Origin: Pedobacter cryoconitis
GTDB lineage: Bacteria > Bacteroidota > Bacteroidia > Sphingobacteriales > Sphingobacteriaceae
Direction: 5' to 3'
NCBI RefSeq assembly: GCF_014200605.1
Contig: NZ_JACHCE010000003.1
Coordinates: 530,538-594,537 of the forward strand
Length of the DNA stretch: 64,000 bases
The translations under genes and the position numbers were made by a program. Positions 15,353-24,148 of this stretch are shown here, in pieces (position 1 is the stretch's first letter; each line of letters begins with the position of its first letter). A model generated the notes under the pieces. It saw nothing but the letters and a program-made list of their open reading frames with translations, did not search any database and had not been told where the DNA came from.

Positions 15353-15592
15353 TTATAATGACTTAGAATTTTCAGATTTTAATTTATTAATATCATCTTG
15401 TTGTTTTTGCATTAATTGCATCAAGATTTCTATTTTCTTATTTTGTTCAATAAGATGCAATGTAAGCTCTTCTTGATGTTTAAGCAATACCTTATTAAGA
15501 TTACCCAATTCTACCCCATTAGCTCCAGCCTGAATTGCAGAAGGAAAACCAGGTAAATGTTCATTTTTTTTGAAAGTCTTTGGTGTCAGGGA
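15353..15592 (-). pseudogene. C-terminal fragment of a fibre/adhesin-type protein
   Basis: The frame reads KKNEHLPGFPSAIQAG, then GVELGNLNKVLLKHQEELTL and a Lys/Gln coiled coil to the stop. This is the end that Bacteroidota surface and tail-fibre-domain proteins carry (HLPxxPSA, GxxLGxxNxxLLxKxEELTL). No body precedes it: upstream codons look random and the open frame begins only at 15619. So it is probably a decayed 3' fragment. It lies just beyond the repressor terminator, at the edge of the tail locus. Confidence 0.55.
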
Positions 15593-15706
15593 TGCTCTTA
15601 TGGCTCTGAAAGCTTTCAATTTGCATGGGAATGACTCAAAGCCGAAACAAGGCCGTGCTGTTAGTAAATAGATTCAAAATAGCTAAATAATCAATCTATA
15701 TCGGCC

Positions 15707-15750
15707 GGGTACTGCCCGGGTACTGTTCGGGTACTGTTCGGGTACTCGTT
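15707..15750. repeat. Tandem repeat, four 11-bp units
   Basis: Four direct units begin GGGTACT: GGGTACTGCCC, GGGTACTGTTC twice, GGGTACTCGTT. The sequence continues into GGTAAGAG-like half repeats up to about 15790. No gene overlaps. The stretch 15620-16490 otherwise holds no supported gene; short open frames there look random. Confidence 0.8.
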
Positions 15751-15950
15751 AGGGTAAGAGCAATGTTAAAGTAAGGTAAGAGCATGGCAAGTCCAAGTAA
15801 AAACAACTAGTTGAAATGACTTAGAGTTCCTATGCTTAAAGGCTGTTTACAACGTGGTGTCACCCCGATCTCTATTCAGGCACAACCAAATCATAACCGG
15901 ACGAAGATTAATGAAATTATAATTTTCCCTTTGACTAACCCATGGACAAA

Positions 15951-16010
15951 GCGGACAATTGCAGACAGCTGCGGACAGCTGCGGACAGCTGCGGACAATT
16001 ACGGACATTT
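15951..16010. repeat. Tandem repeat, six 10-bp units
   Basis: Six units in register: GCGGACAATT, GCAGACAGCT, GCGGACAGCT twice, GCGGACAATT and ACGGACATTT. Ends of the array match each other (GCGGACAATT), which suggests growth from the centre. Confidence 0.8.
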
Positions 16011-16490
16011 TTTACTCATCAGGATAATCTTTAACGCGAATAGCTTACATTGGTAGAAAGGCATTTATTTATTATGGGAAGTTTAACGGATAAATTTTCA
16101 AAGGGAATCCTGGGTGATTTCATTTTTAAGGCAGCAGTCTGGAGTACAGGTTGTTTCAAAAGTTCTGTACCGGGCACAATGAAACAATCAATGGAAACCG
16201 AAAAAAACAGGATCTTTCCTCCCCCTAAGAATTCCGCTGAAGCGTTGACCGATCTCTGATCAAAGTAATCAGGACGTTTAATAATGATAAATTGAACTAT
16301 AAAATCAGGAAGTAATTAGCTTATTAAAGAATCGTAACCATCTGCTTTGAACTCAAAAAATATCAAACACAAAACTTGAAATTTAATCCCTAATCCACAA
16401 GTTTATGACTTGATCCGATTATTTTCCATCCGGTTTACGGCTTTAATAAAAATTACTACACGATACAATTCCAGAAGATTTTACAATAAA

Positions 16491-16524
16491 AAAAGGCCTG
16501 TTATCGGATGATAACAGGCCTTTT
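16491..16524 (-). terminator. Terminator of tRNA-Asp copy 1
   Basis: A 15-bp perfect stem starting AAAAGGCCTG with loop GGAT lies 24 nt past the 3' end of the tRNA. It is symmetric enough to stop rightward transcription as well. It is nearly the same as the repressor terminator. Confidence 0.75.
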
Positions 16525-16547
16525 AATGTGATTGATGTCTAATCTTG

Positions 16548-16621
16548 CGGACCGGACGGGACTCGAACCCGCGACCTCCGCCGTGACAGGGCGGCATTCT
16601 AACCAGCTGAACTACCGGTCC
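16548..16621 (-). tRNA. tRNA-Asp (GTC), copy 1
   Basis: A 74-nt cloverleaf: acceptor GGACCGG/CCGGTCC with discriminator G, anticodon arm GCCGCC-CTGTCAC-GGCGG reading GTC, and T-arm GCGGG-TTCGAGT-CCCGT. CCA is not encoded. It is identical to the copy at 17977-18050. Confidence 0.95.
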
Positions 16622-16672
16622 GTTTCCTTTCGACAATTTCAGTATAAATACTGTTCGTTGTTTTCTGGACTG

Positions 16673-16700
16673 CAAATATACGCTAATAAATTAAAAACAA
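16673..16700 (-). promoter_or_regulatory. Promoter of tRNA-Asp copy 1
   Basis: On the minus strand TTG (16698-16700), 17 nt, then TATATTTG (16673-16680), an exact TAnnTTTG match. The start site would be about 45 nt upstream of the tRNA. Confidence 0.65.
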
Positions 16701-16757
16701 TTTTAAAAAGTGATGAATTTTAAAAAATCTATATAATTCACTGAAAATGAGCAACTA

Positions 16758-17558
16758 TTATTTTTTTGTTCTATCAACAATCTCCGTCAAACTCAACCAT
16801 TCTTCATTTTTCACTCCTTTTAACTCTCCTTTTTGCGTAGGATGTCCCCTAAAAAGCACAACAGGCATCTGTTTCTGACCAGGTGGAAGACTGATTTCAT
16901 TTCCATCCCTCGTTATAGAATGTTTTAGCGAACAGAATAATTCAACTGTTTTACCATCTGTTCTTGCCATAAAATCTTTAACATCCCACGGATAACCCCA
17001 GTATTTCTTATCATTCTCAATCACTACGGGGTTAATATAAAGAAGGGTTTTATCCTTTCCGGTTTTTAAGTTCTGATCCACAAAGGTATAATCAGCACCA
17101 TCTTCATCACCTATCGCCTCATAAATCTCAGGCTCCGGATCACTATCAAGATTAATAAACCAGCGATAATGAAATCCATCTCCATAGTATTGAAGTTTTT
17201 TGACTGTTTTAAGATTAGAGGTGATCCAATACTCATTTCCTACGCCTGTCGAATCAAGCTTCATCTTACAAATGAAATCTGGAATTTTATCTCCTGTAAA
17301 ATCAACCTCCTCTACATAATTGATTGAATCCTTAAGATATTGCTGCAGTTTTACAGGGGTTTTTATCCGCAGTGGCCTTGTAAAACCAACCTCACCAAAA
17401 GCCCTCAGCGTATCATTGTTTAGCGTACCGGCTGTTTTTATCTGCTTTTTCACAGTAAACATATATTTACCATGCGTTTTTCCTTCTTTATCAACGCTGT
17501 TATTACAGGAGACAAGAAAAACAACAGGGATAATGAGCGACAGAAGTGTTCTTTTCAT
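16758..17558 (-). CDS. Lipoprotein of unknown function
   Basis: I start at ATG 17558 (MKRTLLSLIIPVVFLVSC), giving 266 aa and a clean lipoprotein signal with Cys18; the longer frame to 17807 has no signal character. The mature part includes a region with GDKIPDFICKMKLDSTG and NLDSDPEPEIYEAIGDEDGA, which has the look of an FG-GAP or calcium-loop-like beta repeat. It lies between the two tRNA-Asp genes and is divergent from the small membrane protein with a 40-nt gap. The function is unknown. Confidence 0.65.
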   Translation of the reverse strand: MKRTLLSLIIPVVFLVSCNNSVDKEGKTHGKYMFTVKKQIKTAGTLNNDTLRAFGEVGFTRPLRIKTPVKLQQYLKDSINYVEEVDFTGDKIPDFICKMKLDSTGVGNEYWITSNLKTVKKLQYYGDGFHYRWFINLDSDPEPEIYEAIGDEDGADYTFVDQNLKTGKDKTLLYINPVVIENDKKYWGYPWDVKDFMARTDGKTVELFCSLKHSITRDGNEISLPPGQKQMPVVLFRGHPTQKGELKGVKNEEWLSLTEIVDRTKK

Positions 17559-17598
17559 TGTAAATATTTGCTTAAAATTAATATTTACTTTTACATCT

Positions 17599-17970
17599 AT
17601 GAAATTCATTTCTCTGCTTTTTACGCTTTTATCTTTATGTATTCTTTTAATACCATTGATTTTCCTGATAAAATATGGATACAGGAGAACTAAAACCGGA
17701 GAAGGAACTTCATTACTTAAAATCACCACAAATGCATTCTTAACAGGCCTGATTACACCTTTTGCATCCATAATAATATTTCTTGTACCCACATCTTTTT
17801 CAGGCACCGGGACGGAAGATTTTAAATGCTATACCTTTATCTCTGGTTTCATTGTAATAGGAATATTAATTAATATAATTTTCCTTCCGCTGATTGCTGG
17901 TATATTTAAAATTCGCGAATCTTTAAACGAGAAAAGCCTGTTATCTAATGATAACAGGCTTTCTATTTAA
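17599..17970 (+). CDS. Small membrane protein of unknown function
   Basis: This 123-aa product (ATG 17599) has three likely membrane helices: residues 3-24, about 44-62 and 76-100. The C-terminus, EKSLLSNDNRLSI, is encoded by the hairpin that also terminates the second tRNA-Asp, so the gene end overlaps that terminator. It is divergent from the lipoprotein gene. No family is recognised. Confidence 0.5.
   Translation: MKFISLLFTLLSLCILLIPLIFLIKYGYRRTKTGEGTSLLKITTNAFLTGLITPFASIIIFLVPTSFSGTGTEDFKCYTFISGFIVIGILINIIFLPLIAGIFKIRESLNEKSLLSNDNRLSI
17933..17962 (-). terminator. Terminator of tRNA-Asp copy 2
   Basis: A 13-bp stem AAAGCCTGTTATC with loop TAAT and GATAACAGGCTTT lies 14 nt beyond the tRNA 3' end. 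It overlaps the last codons of the plus-strand membrane protein. Confidence 0.7.
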
Positions 17971-17976
17971 TTTAAG

Positions 17977-18050
17977 CGGACCGGACGGGACTCGAACCCG
18001 CGACCTCCGCCGTGACAGGGCGGCATTCTAACCAGCTGAACTACCGGTCC
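17977..18050 (-). tRNA. tRNA-Asp (GTC), copy 2
   Basis: The sequence is identical to the copy at 16548-16621. Upstream on the minus strand TATATTCG is a near match to the -7 element. Confidence 0.95.
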
Positions 18051-18138
18051 GTTTTCCCATTTGGGAATGCGAATATAGGAACTATAATCGCATTACGAAA
18101 TTAATATTTCAATTATTTTCGACAAAAAATGCAACTCA

Positions 18139-19212
18139 TTAAGCTACAGATCCTTCTTTCATTTTCTCAGCATTCTCAGCAAACTGTAATGCATCAATAA
18201 GCTCCTGCACGCCACCATCCATTACACCATTCAGATTATATAAAGTCAATCCGATACGGTGATCTGTTACTCTTCCCTGAGGATAATTGTAAGTTCTGAT
18301 CTTAGCTGAACGGTCTCCTGTAGATACCATAGTCTTACGTCTTGAAGCAATATCACCATTGCGTTTCTGCAATTCGATATCATATAACTTACTACGTAAC
18401 ATCTCCATCGCAATTTCCCTGTTACCTAGCTGCGAGCGCTCCTGCTGACAAACAACAACCATACCTGATGGCCTGTGCGTCAACTGAACTTTAGTCTCTA
18501 CCTTATTTACGTTCTGTCCACCTGCACCACCTGAGCGGGAAGTTTGCAGATCAATATCAGCAGGGTTCAAATAGAAATCGATTTCCTCTGCTTCAGGCAA
18601 CACAGCTACAGAAGCAGCTGATGTATGTACCCGGCCTTGTGTTTCTGTGTCAGGCACACGCTGTACACGGTGTACGCCAGACTCATATTTCAATTGTCCG
18701 TATACATCTTCTCCCGAAACTTTCATGATCACCTCTTTGTATCCGCCAGCTGTACCTTCTGTTACATCAACAACTTCAACTTTCCAGCGTTTCTGCTCGA
18801 AGAAACGGGTATACATTCTAAATAAATCACCAGCAAATAAAGCTGCCTCATCACCTCCTGTACCACCTCTGATCTCGAATACTGCATTTTTGGAATCTTC
18901 AGGATCTACAGGAATCAGCATCAAACGTACACGCTCTTCAATTTCTTCCTGCTGTGCCAATAACAAATCCAGTTCTTCTTTAGCCATTTCACGCATTTCA
19001 GCATCCTTTTCTGTAAGCAGGATCTCTTTGTTTGCGTCAATATTGCTCATTACATTTTTGTAAACCAGATATTCGTTTACAATCTTGGTAAGGTCTTTAT
19101 ATTCTTTATTCAACTGGGCAAAACGTTTCATATCCTGCATCGTATCAGGATTGGTCAGCTGCTCTTCGACATCTTCCCAGCGAATTTTTATAGCTTCTAA
19201 TTTCTCTAACAT
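18139..19212 (-). CDS. prfA: Peptide chain release factor 1
   Basis: The start at 19212 ([19 protein letters not shown]) gives 357 aa, the usual RF1 length; a longer frame begins at 19230. The peptidyl hydrolysis motif GGQ is at residues 231-233 in [13 protein letters not shown], and the codon-recognition tripeptide PDT lies in [14 protein letters not shown], the RF1 (P-x-T) form rather than the SPF of RF2. It terminates translation at UAG and UAA. Confidence 0.95.
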   Translation of the reverse strand: MLEKLEAIKIRWEDVEEQLTNPDTMQDMKRFAQLNKEYKDLTKIVNEYLVYKNVMSNIDANKEILLTEKDAEMREMAKEELDLLLAQQEEIEERVRLMLIPVDPEDSKNAVFEIRGGTGGDEAALFAGDLFRMYTRFFEQKRWKVEVVDVTEGTAGGYKEVIMKVSGEDVYGQLKYESGVHRVQRVPDTETQGRVHTSAASVAVLPEAEEIDFYLNPADIDLQTSRSGGAGGQNVNKVETKVQLTHRPSGMVVVCQQERSQLGNREIAMEMLRSKLYDIELQKRNGDIASRRKTMVSTGDRSAKIRTYNYPQGRVTDHRIGLTLYNLNGVMDGGVQELIDALQFAENAEKMKEGSVA

Positions 19213-19358
19213 AATCTTTTTATTCAGCAAATAAATAATTGCCCCGATCCATTTAACAACGTTTATTTAGTTAATAGCCAGTATTAATTACCGGGAATTA
19301 CCGTATCAGACGGATGTACTGAAGCAATTGGTATTTATAGGATTACAAAAATAAGGTT

Positions 19359-19482
19359 TTTCATTGAAATAAATCATTGATTTTTAACGGTAATGAAGCT
19401 ATCATATGCTACTTAGTTTCTGTTCAATCGGTTTATACTCTGCTGCACATGATGGTTTCATTGAAATAAATCATTGATTTTT
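19359..19482. repeat. Intergenic repeat element, site A
   Basis: A 27-bp sequence starting TTTCATTGAAATAAATCATT occurs at 19359-19385 and 19456-19482. Between them ATGAAGCTATCAT (19393-19405) is shared with a related element at 43696-43860. TTCATT of the first copy can pair with AATGAA next to the 13-mer. The gap 19213-19492 has no gene. Confidence 0.65.
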
Positions 19483-19492
19483 CAACTCAGGA

Positions 19493-20251
19493 TCAATCCC
19501 CATCCTTTTCAAAGTACTTCAAACTCAACTCTTCGCCATCAAAAACGGCATAAGAATTAAATCCAAACCACTCCCCTATATTATAATATTTACTATCACT
19601 GCCCAGATCAACGATCATTGGCAGGTGCCGGTGCCCATAAATAAAATAATCATAATGCTGTTTTTCCAGTACTTCACGTGAATAAACAGCTAACCATTCT
19701 TTATCCTCACCCAGAAAAACTTCTTCTGTAGCAGTGTTTGCTATACGGCTATGACCGGACCAGCCTGTGGCAATGCCTAAACCAATTCTCGGAGGAAGTA
19801 CTGAAAACAACCAGCGGCATACCGGGTTTCTGAAAATCTTTCTTAGTATTCTGTAATTGGCATCTCCAGGTCCTAACCCATCTCCATGATGCAGATAAAA
19901 ACTTTTTCCTCCTCTATGGATAACAAGTTCATCACTAATGATCTGCATACCCATTTCTTTGGTAAAATAATCATCTACCCACATATCGTGGTTCCCCCTA
20001 AAAAAGTAGATTTTAACACCGGCATCAGACATAAAAGCCAGCTTGCCCATTAAACGGATATATCCTTTAGGGATAACTGTTTTGTACTCAAACCAAAAAT
20101 CAAAAATATCCCCCATTAAAAATAACTCAGCGCAGTCCTGTTCAATGGAAGTAAGCCAGCGTACAATACGGTCTTCACGAAGACGGCTTGTGGCATGATC
20201 TGGTGACCCTAAATGAAAATCAGAGGCAAAATATATGTTCTTTTTCATCAA
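19493..20251 (-). CDS. lpxH: UDP-2,3-diacylglucosamine diphosphatase-like
   Basis: This 252-aa calcineurin-like phosphoesterase has D11-x-H13 in ASDFHLGSPDHA, GD(47-48) in MGDIFDFWFEY, GNHD(86-89) and a C-terminal IYGHRH. The FWFEY and HGDGLGPGD segments fit LpxH, which hydrolyses UDP-diacylglucosamine to lipid X in lipid A synthesis at the inner membrane. LpxH2-type paralogues exist in Bacteroidota, so the symbol is probable rather than certain. Confidence 0.75.
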   Translation of the reverse strand: MMKKNIYFASDFHLGSPDHATSRLREDRIVRWLTSIEQDCAELFLMGDIFDFWFEYKTVIPKGYIRLMGKLAFMSDAGVKIYFFRGNHDMWVDDYFTKEMGMQIISDELVIHRGGKSFYLHHGDGLGPGDANYRILRKIFRNPVCRWLFSVLPPRIGLGIATGWSGHSRIANTATEEVFLGEDKEWLAVYSREVLEKQHYDYFIYGHRHLPMIVDLGSDSKYYNIGEWFGFNSYAVFDGEELSLKYFEKDGD

Positions 20252-20451
20252 TATTCAAAGATAGTCAACCATTTTATCATTCATGTTCAAAAATATTTTT
20301 TAAGCATAATCGGCCTTAACTATATGATAAAATGAATACTTACCCCACTAGATTGGTCAACTTTGTCAAATCAGCCTCAATTTTAAACCAAATGCAGACA
20401 ATTGAGAATCATTACAAACAAATTTTGTAAATTCGCAACAAATTTAAATAC

Positions 20452-21462
20452 ATGATTTCTACAGATATAGCCATCATTGGCGCCGGACCCGTAGGTTTGT
20501 TTGCTATTTTCGAAGCAGGTTTACTTAAAATGCGTTGTCATTTAATTGATTACTTACCTCAGGTTGGAGGTCAGCTCTCTGAGATTTATCCTAAAAAACC
20601 GATATATGATATCCCTGGTTATCCGAGCGTACTGGCTCAGGAACTGGTTGATAATCTGGTAGAACAAGCTAAGCCTTTTCATCCTGGTTATACTTTAGGT
20701 GAGCGTATTGAAGGGTTAGAAAAACGTGGTGAAGGCGATTTCGTGTTAACAACGAACATGGGGACAAAGATAGAAGCCAAAGTAGTTGTAATTGCTGGTG
20801 GATTAGGTTGCTTCGAACCTCGTAAACCTGCTGTTGCCGGATTAGAACAATTCGAAAACGGACGTGGTGTAAACTATATGATTTTAGATCCTGAACAATA
20901 CAGGGGACAAAAAATGGTGATTGCCGGTGGTGGTGACTCTGCATTAGACTGGACTATTTTCCTGGCTGATATCGTAGAAGAATTAACACTTGTTCACCGT
21001 AGTGAGAGCTTCCGTGGCGCACCGGATTCAGTAAATAAAGTAATGGAACTTGCTGAAAGCGGAAAAATCAACCTGGTATTAAACAGCAATCTGAATTCAG
21101 TATCAGGACACGGTAAACTGGAAAACGTAGAGTTAGTACATAACCGCAGCCTTGAAAAAACAATCATCCCTGCTGATCACCTGATTCCTCTTTTTGGTTT
21201 AAGCCCAAAATTAGGTCCTATTGAACAGTGGAACCTGAACATTCATAAAAGTGCAATTGAAGTAAATACAGATGATTATTCTACAAATATCCCTGGTATT
21301 TATGCAATTGGCGATATCAATACTTATACAAACAAGTTAAAACTAATCCTTTGTGGATTCCATGAAGCTGCATTAATGAGTCACAGTGCTTACCAGTATA
21401 TAAATCCTGGAATTAAATACACTATGAAATATACTACAGTTAACGGAGTAGCAGAATTTTAA
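20452..21462 (+). CDS. Ferredoxin-NADP reductase, thioredoxin-reductase type
   Basis: This 336-aa flavoprotein has the FAD motif GAGPVGLFAIFEAG at residues 10-23 and the NADPH motif GGGDSALDW near residue 161. A second FAD contact is AIGDINTY near the end. It lacks the CxxC of thioredoxin reductase, which points to the YumC-type ferredoxin-NADP reductase. The next gene, 3 nt away, encodes a 2Fe-2S ferredoxin, so the two are very likely a working pair. Confidence 0.85.
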   Translation: MISTDIAIIGAGPVGLFAIFEAGLLKMRCHLIDYLPQVGGQLSEIYPKKPIYDIPGYPSVLAQELVDNLVEQAKPFHPGYTLGERIEGLEKRGEGDFVLTTNMGTKIEAKVVVIAGGLGCFEPRKPAVAGLEQFENGRGVNYMILDPEQYRGQKMVIAGGGDSALDWTIFLADIVEELTLVHRSESFRGAPDSVNKVMELAESGKINLVLNSNLNSVSGHGKLENVELVHNRSLEKTIIPADHLIPLFGLSPKLGPIEQWNLNIHKSAIEVNTDDYSTNIPGIYAIGDINTYTNKLKLILCGFHEAALMSHSAYQYINPGIKYTMKYTTVNGVAEF

Positions 21463-21465
21463 ATA

Positions 21466-21795
21466 ATGGAAGAAAATAATATTACCGTACACGTTCAGAA
21501 TCCTGATGGTACTTTGACTTCACTGGAAGCCCCTGTAGATATGGGGTTAAGCCTGATGGAATATCTTAAAGCTTGTGAGTACGACATTTTAGCTACCTGC
21601 GGAGGTATGGCTTTATGCGCAACCTGCTGCGTAGATGTTTTAGAAGGTGAAGAGAAATTAAAGGAAATGACAGATGACGAGTATGCGATGCTGGATACAT
21701 TACCTGATCTTTTACCTAATTCAAGATTAGCGTGCCAGCTGCAGCTGAGCCATGACATGGACGGACTAGTAGTTAAATTACACGGTGCAGGATAA
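21466..21795 (+). CDS. 2Fe-2S ferredoxin, adrenodoxin type
   Basis: This 109-aa protein has the cluster ligands C45, C51, C54 and C90 (C-x5-C-x2-C ... C), with an extra C55. The segment between them, EGEEKLKEMTDDEYAMLDTL, is typical of adrenodoxin-like ferredoxins. It is cotranscribed with the reductase and should take electrons from NADPH through it. The electron acceptor is unknown. Confidence 0.9.
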   Translation: MEENNITVHVQNPDGTLTSLEAPVDMGLSLMEYLKACEYDILATCGGMALCATCCVDVLEGEEKLKEMTDDEYAMLDTLPDLLPNSRLACQLQLSHDMDGLVVKLHGAG

Positions 21796-23499
21796 TTAAT
21801 TACTATCTGCCGGTCCTGCTATTATTTTTACAGGATCACCTATAGTTTTATAAGCACCTTCACCTTTCAATATTGCAAGCATTTTAGTAGAGTTGCCAAG
21901 CACAGATTTCGCTGCCTCCAATTCTTTATCATACTGAAATGCTTGCATTATTTTACCCTTCTCAAAATAATACCGGCTTACAATCTGTGTTTCCAATATT
22001 CTTTTGATCTCTGCTTTGTGTGCAAGCACCTCAGTTTTCTTTGCAACAAGCATTTTCGCTTTCAGCTCGTCTAAATCCTTTTTAACTTCAGTAAGCTTTT
22101 GTTCTTTTTCGGCTTCGGCTCTCAGATCCGACAACAACTTTTCTGTTGTGGAAACATAAGCATAGTCCTTACCATCCAATGAATTTGCAAATGCGGTATA
22201 GTCTTCGTCTGATAATTGAAAATCTGTGGCCGGACTAATTGATGCATGAGTCTTTTTATAGGCATTAGCAAAGTCAAAAAACATACTTTTACTAATCAGA
22301 GAGATAGTGATAGGACTTAATTTTGTCGCTCCGACTTCTACATCAGGATAAACCCCAGAACCGTTATATACACTTCTTCCTGTCCTTGTTTTATATTTTG
22401 CGATCAGTGAATCAGCTATTTTCACATTTTTACCCTGTGCATTTTTATGGGTATAATCCACCGCTTGTATGCATCTGCCTGAAGGTGTAAAATACTTGGC
22501 TACCGTAACTTTAACCAGACTGTTATAAGGAAGATTAAAAGTTTGTTGAACCAGCCCTTTACCATAACTCCGCTGCCCGACAATAACACCTCTATCCAGG
22601 TCCTGTAATGCACCCGCTACTATTTCGGAGGCCGATGCAGAAGATCCATTAATCAATACGGCCAAAGGGAGGTCTGGAAGCAATGGCAGACTAGTAGTTT
22701 TATAATTGATTGTTTTTTCAGGATTGCGCCCTTTTTGAGTAACGACAACCAGGTCTTTATTGACAAAGAGATTAACGATTTTCACTGCTTCCTGCAAAAT
22801 TCCACCACCATTATACCTCAGGTCAAGGATCATTCCTTTGGGATGTTGTTTATTTAGTTCGACAGCGGCATCCTGTACCTCCTGTGCAGAACCTTCCAGA
22901 AATTTATCTAAACGGATATAAACAAGATCACCAACCATCCCTGAATAAGAAACATTGGGCTGTCTGATTTCATCTCTGATCAGTTGTTTTTGAATTACTG
23001 TACCTTCTCTGACAATCAGCAGGTCAACAGCAGACCCACGCGGGCCACGAAGCAGGCGGCTAACCTCTAATCGCTCTTTCCCCTTTACCTCAACGCCATT
23101 AATTTTTACAATCTGATCTCCTGGCTGAATACCCAGCTTAAAAGCCGGATAGCCTGCACTCACTTCATTCACAAAAAGTTTACCCTCTATAAAAACAGTG
23201 CTTGCCCCTATTCCTCCAAACTGTGTACTTACATACTTAAGCTTATATTCCTCTATCTCAGATTCAGGAATGTAAGTTGTATAAGGGTCCAGTGTTTCCA
23301 GCATAGCATCTATGCCATTTTTCATTAAATCTGAAGGATTGGTTTCATCCACATAGTTGACACTGATCTCTTTATAAAGAGAAGCGAAAATATCCAGGTT
23401 TTTAGATACCAGGAATAAGTCCTCCTTAAAAGACCAGGTAAAGGATGCCAGTGCAATAAGAGCAAACAGGAGTGCAAACTTATTTCTTTTCATGAGCAT
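21796..23499 (-). CDS. C-terminal processing protease, S41 family
   Basis: This 567-aa protein has an N-terminal membrane anchor or signal (residues 6-24), a PDZ domain (about 87-170, GGIGAS to LLRGPRG) and an S41 core. The catalytic Ser is S287 (GSSASASE) and Lys is K314 (SYGKGLVQ). The C-terminal 150 residues are a helical extension. It is periplasmic and trims or degrades envelope proteins. Its stop lies just after the ferredoxin stop (convergent). Confidence 0.9.
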   Translation of the reverse strand: MLMKRNKFALLFALIALASFTWSFKEDLFLVSKNLDIFASLYKEISVNYVDETNPSDLMKNGIDAMLETLDPYTTYIPESEIEEYKLKYVSTQFGGIGASTVFIEGKLFVNEVSAGYPAFKLGIQPGDQIVKINGVEVKGKERLEVSRLLRGPRGSAVDLLIVREGTVIQKQLIRDEIRQPNVSYSGMVGDLVYIRLDKFLEGSAQEVQDAAVELNKQHPKGMILDLRYNGGGILQEAVKIVNLFVNKDLVVVTQKGRNPEKTINYKTTSLPLLPDLPLAVLINGSSASASEIVAGALQDLDRGVIVGQRSYGKGLVQQTFNLPYNSLVKVTVAKYFTPSGRCIQAVDYTHKNAQGKNVKIADSLIAKYKTRTGRSVYNGSGVYPDVEVGATKLSPITISLISKSMFFDFANAYKKTHASISPATDFQLSDEDYTAFANSLDGKDYAYVSTTEKLLSDLRAEAEKEQKLTEVKKDLDELKAKMLVAKKTEVLAHKAEIKRILETQIVSRYYFEKGKIMQAFQYDKELEAAKSVLGNSTKMLAILKGEGAYKTIGDPVKIIAGPADSN

Positions 23500-23537
23500 G
23501 CAAATTATTTAAGAGAATGTTTTACATGCGGCTTAGC

Positions 23538-23753
23538 TTACAATCTATTTCCGTCAGGATCAGCAAGCGCCTTGTTAATAGTGAATTCTACGTATTTGAC
23601 ATCTCTTTTCAATAAAGTAGTCAATTGACCAACCAACTGATCTTCCTGACCAGGAGCAAATATTAAATTCTCTTTAGCTAAATCTCTGTATTTCCTAAGA
23701 ACTTTGATTTTAACTCTTTGTGCTGTTTCAGGAGTGAATGTAAAACTTGCCAT
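23538..23753 (-). CDS. Small conserved hypothetical protein
   Basis: I start at ATG 23753 (MASFTFTPETAQRVKIKVLR), giving 71 aa; the longer open frame has no gene-like N-terminus. The content is mixed charged helix, with FAPGQEDQLVGQLTTLLKRD and a closing NKALADPDGNRL. No domain is recognised. The gene precedes the S41 protease on the same strand by 38 nt. Confidence 0.6.
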   Translation of the reverse strand: MASFTFTPETAQRVKIKVLRKYRDLAKENLIFAPGQEDQLVGQLTTLLKRDVKYVEFTINKALADPDGNRL

Positions 23754-23889
23754 AATATATTCTTTCCCGCAAAAATATAAAAAAAAAACAGCAATGCACC
23801 TTCTATATAATGTATATCTCATCCTCCCTTCAAGATTCATAAGATCTTGGGATGCTGAGACCAAACGCTATTCTTAAAGATGAAATCAT

Positions 23890-24101
23890 GAGCTCTTCTA
23901 AAAAGCAAAATCTTAAAGCGCCTTCTAAAAAGTAAAACCAAAAGTTCCTTCAAAAGAATATCTAAAAACATCTTCTGGAAGTAATCGCTCTAAGCTTATT
24001 AAAAGAGCAGGTCTTATTCTCTAAACTTCTTCAAAAAGTACATCTAAAGTCCCTTCCAAAAGCAATCCCTGAGCTCTTCTAAAAGCAAAATCTTAAAGCT
24101 C
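23890..24101. repeat. Degenerate ~25-bp repeat array
   Basis: About eight imperfect units of the type CTTCTAAAAAGYA followed by ATCTTAAAG-like sequence fill this stretch. First and last units are almost the same (GAGCTCTTCTAAAA and GCAAAATCTTAAAGC). It lies between divergent genes. Unit sequences drift, so this is not a CRISPR array. Confidence 0.6.
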
Positions 24102-24148
24102 TATCTATATAAAGCGCCAACCAGCACACCACCCCCATACGATGCGTT

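Noticed and set aside
15832..16259. Two overlapping plus-strand open frames
   Set aside because: They cross the 10-bp repeat array, have no recognisable domain and no gene-like start context.
17559..17807. Upstream extension of the lipoprotein gene
   Set aside because: It would bury a clean lipoprotein signal peptide and overlaps the divergent membrane-protein gene.
23890..24101. CRISPR-like spaced repeats
   Set aside because: Unit sequences drift, there is no constant repeat length with unique spacers, and no cas genes are near.
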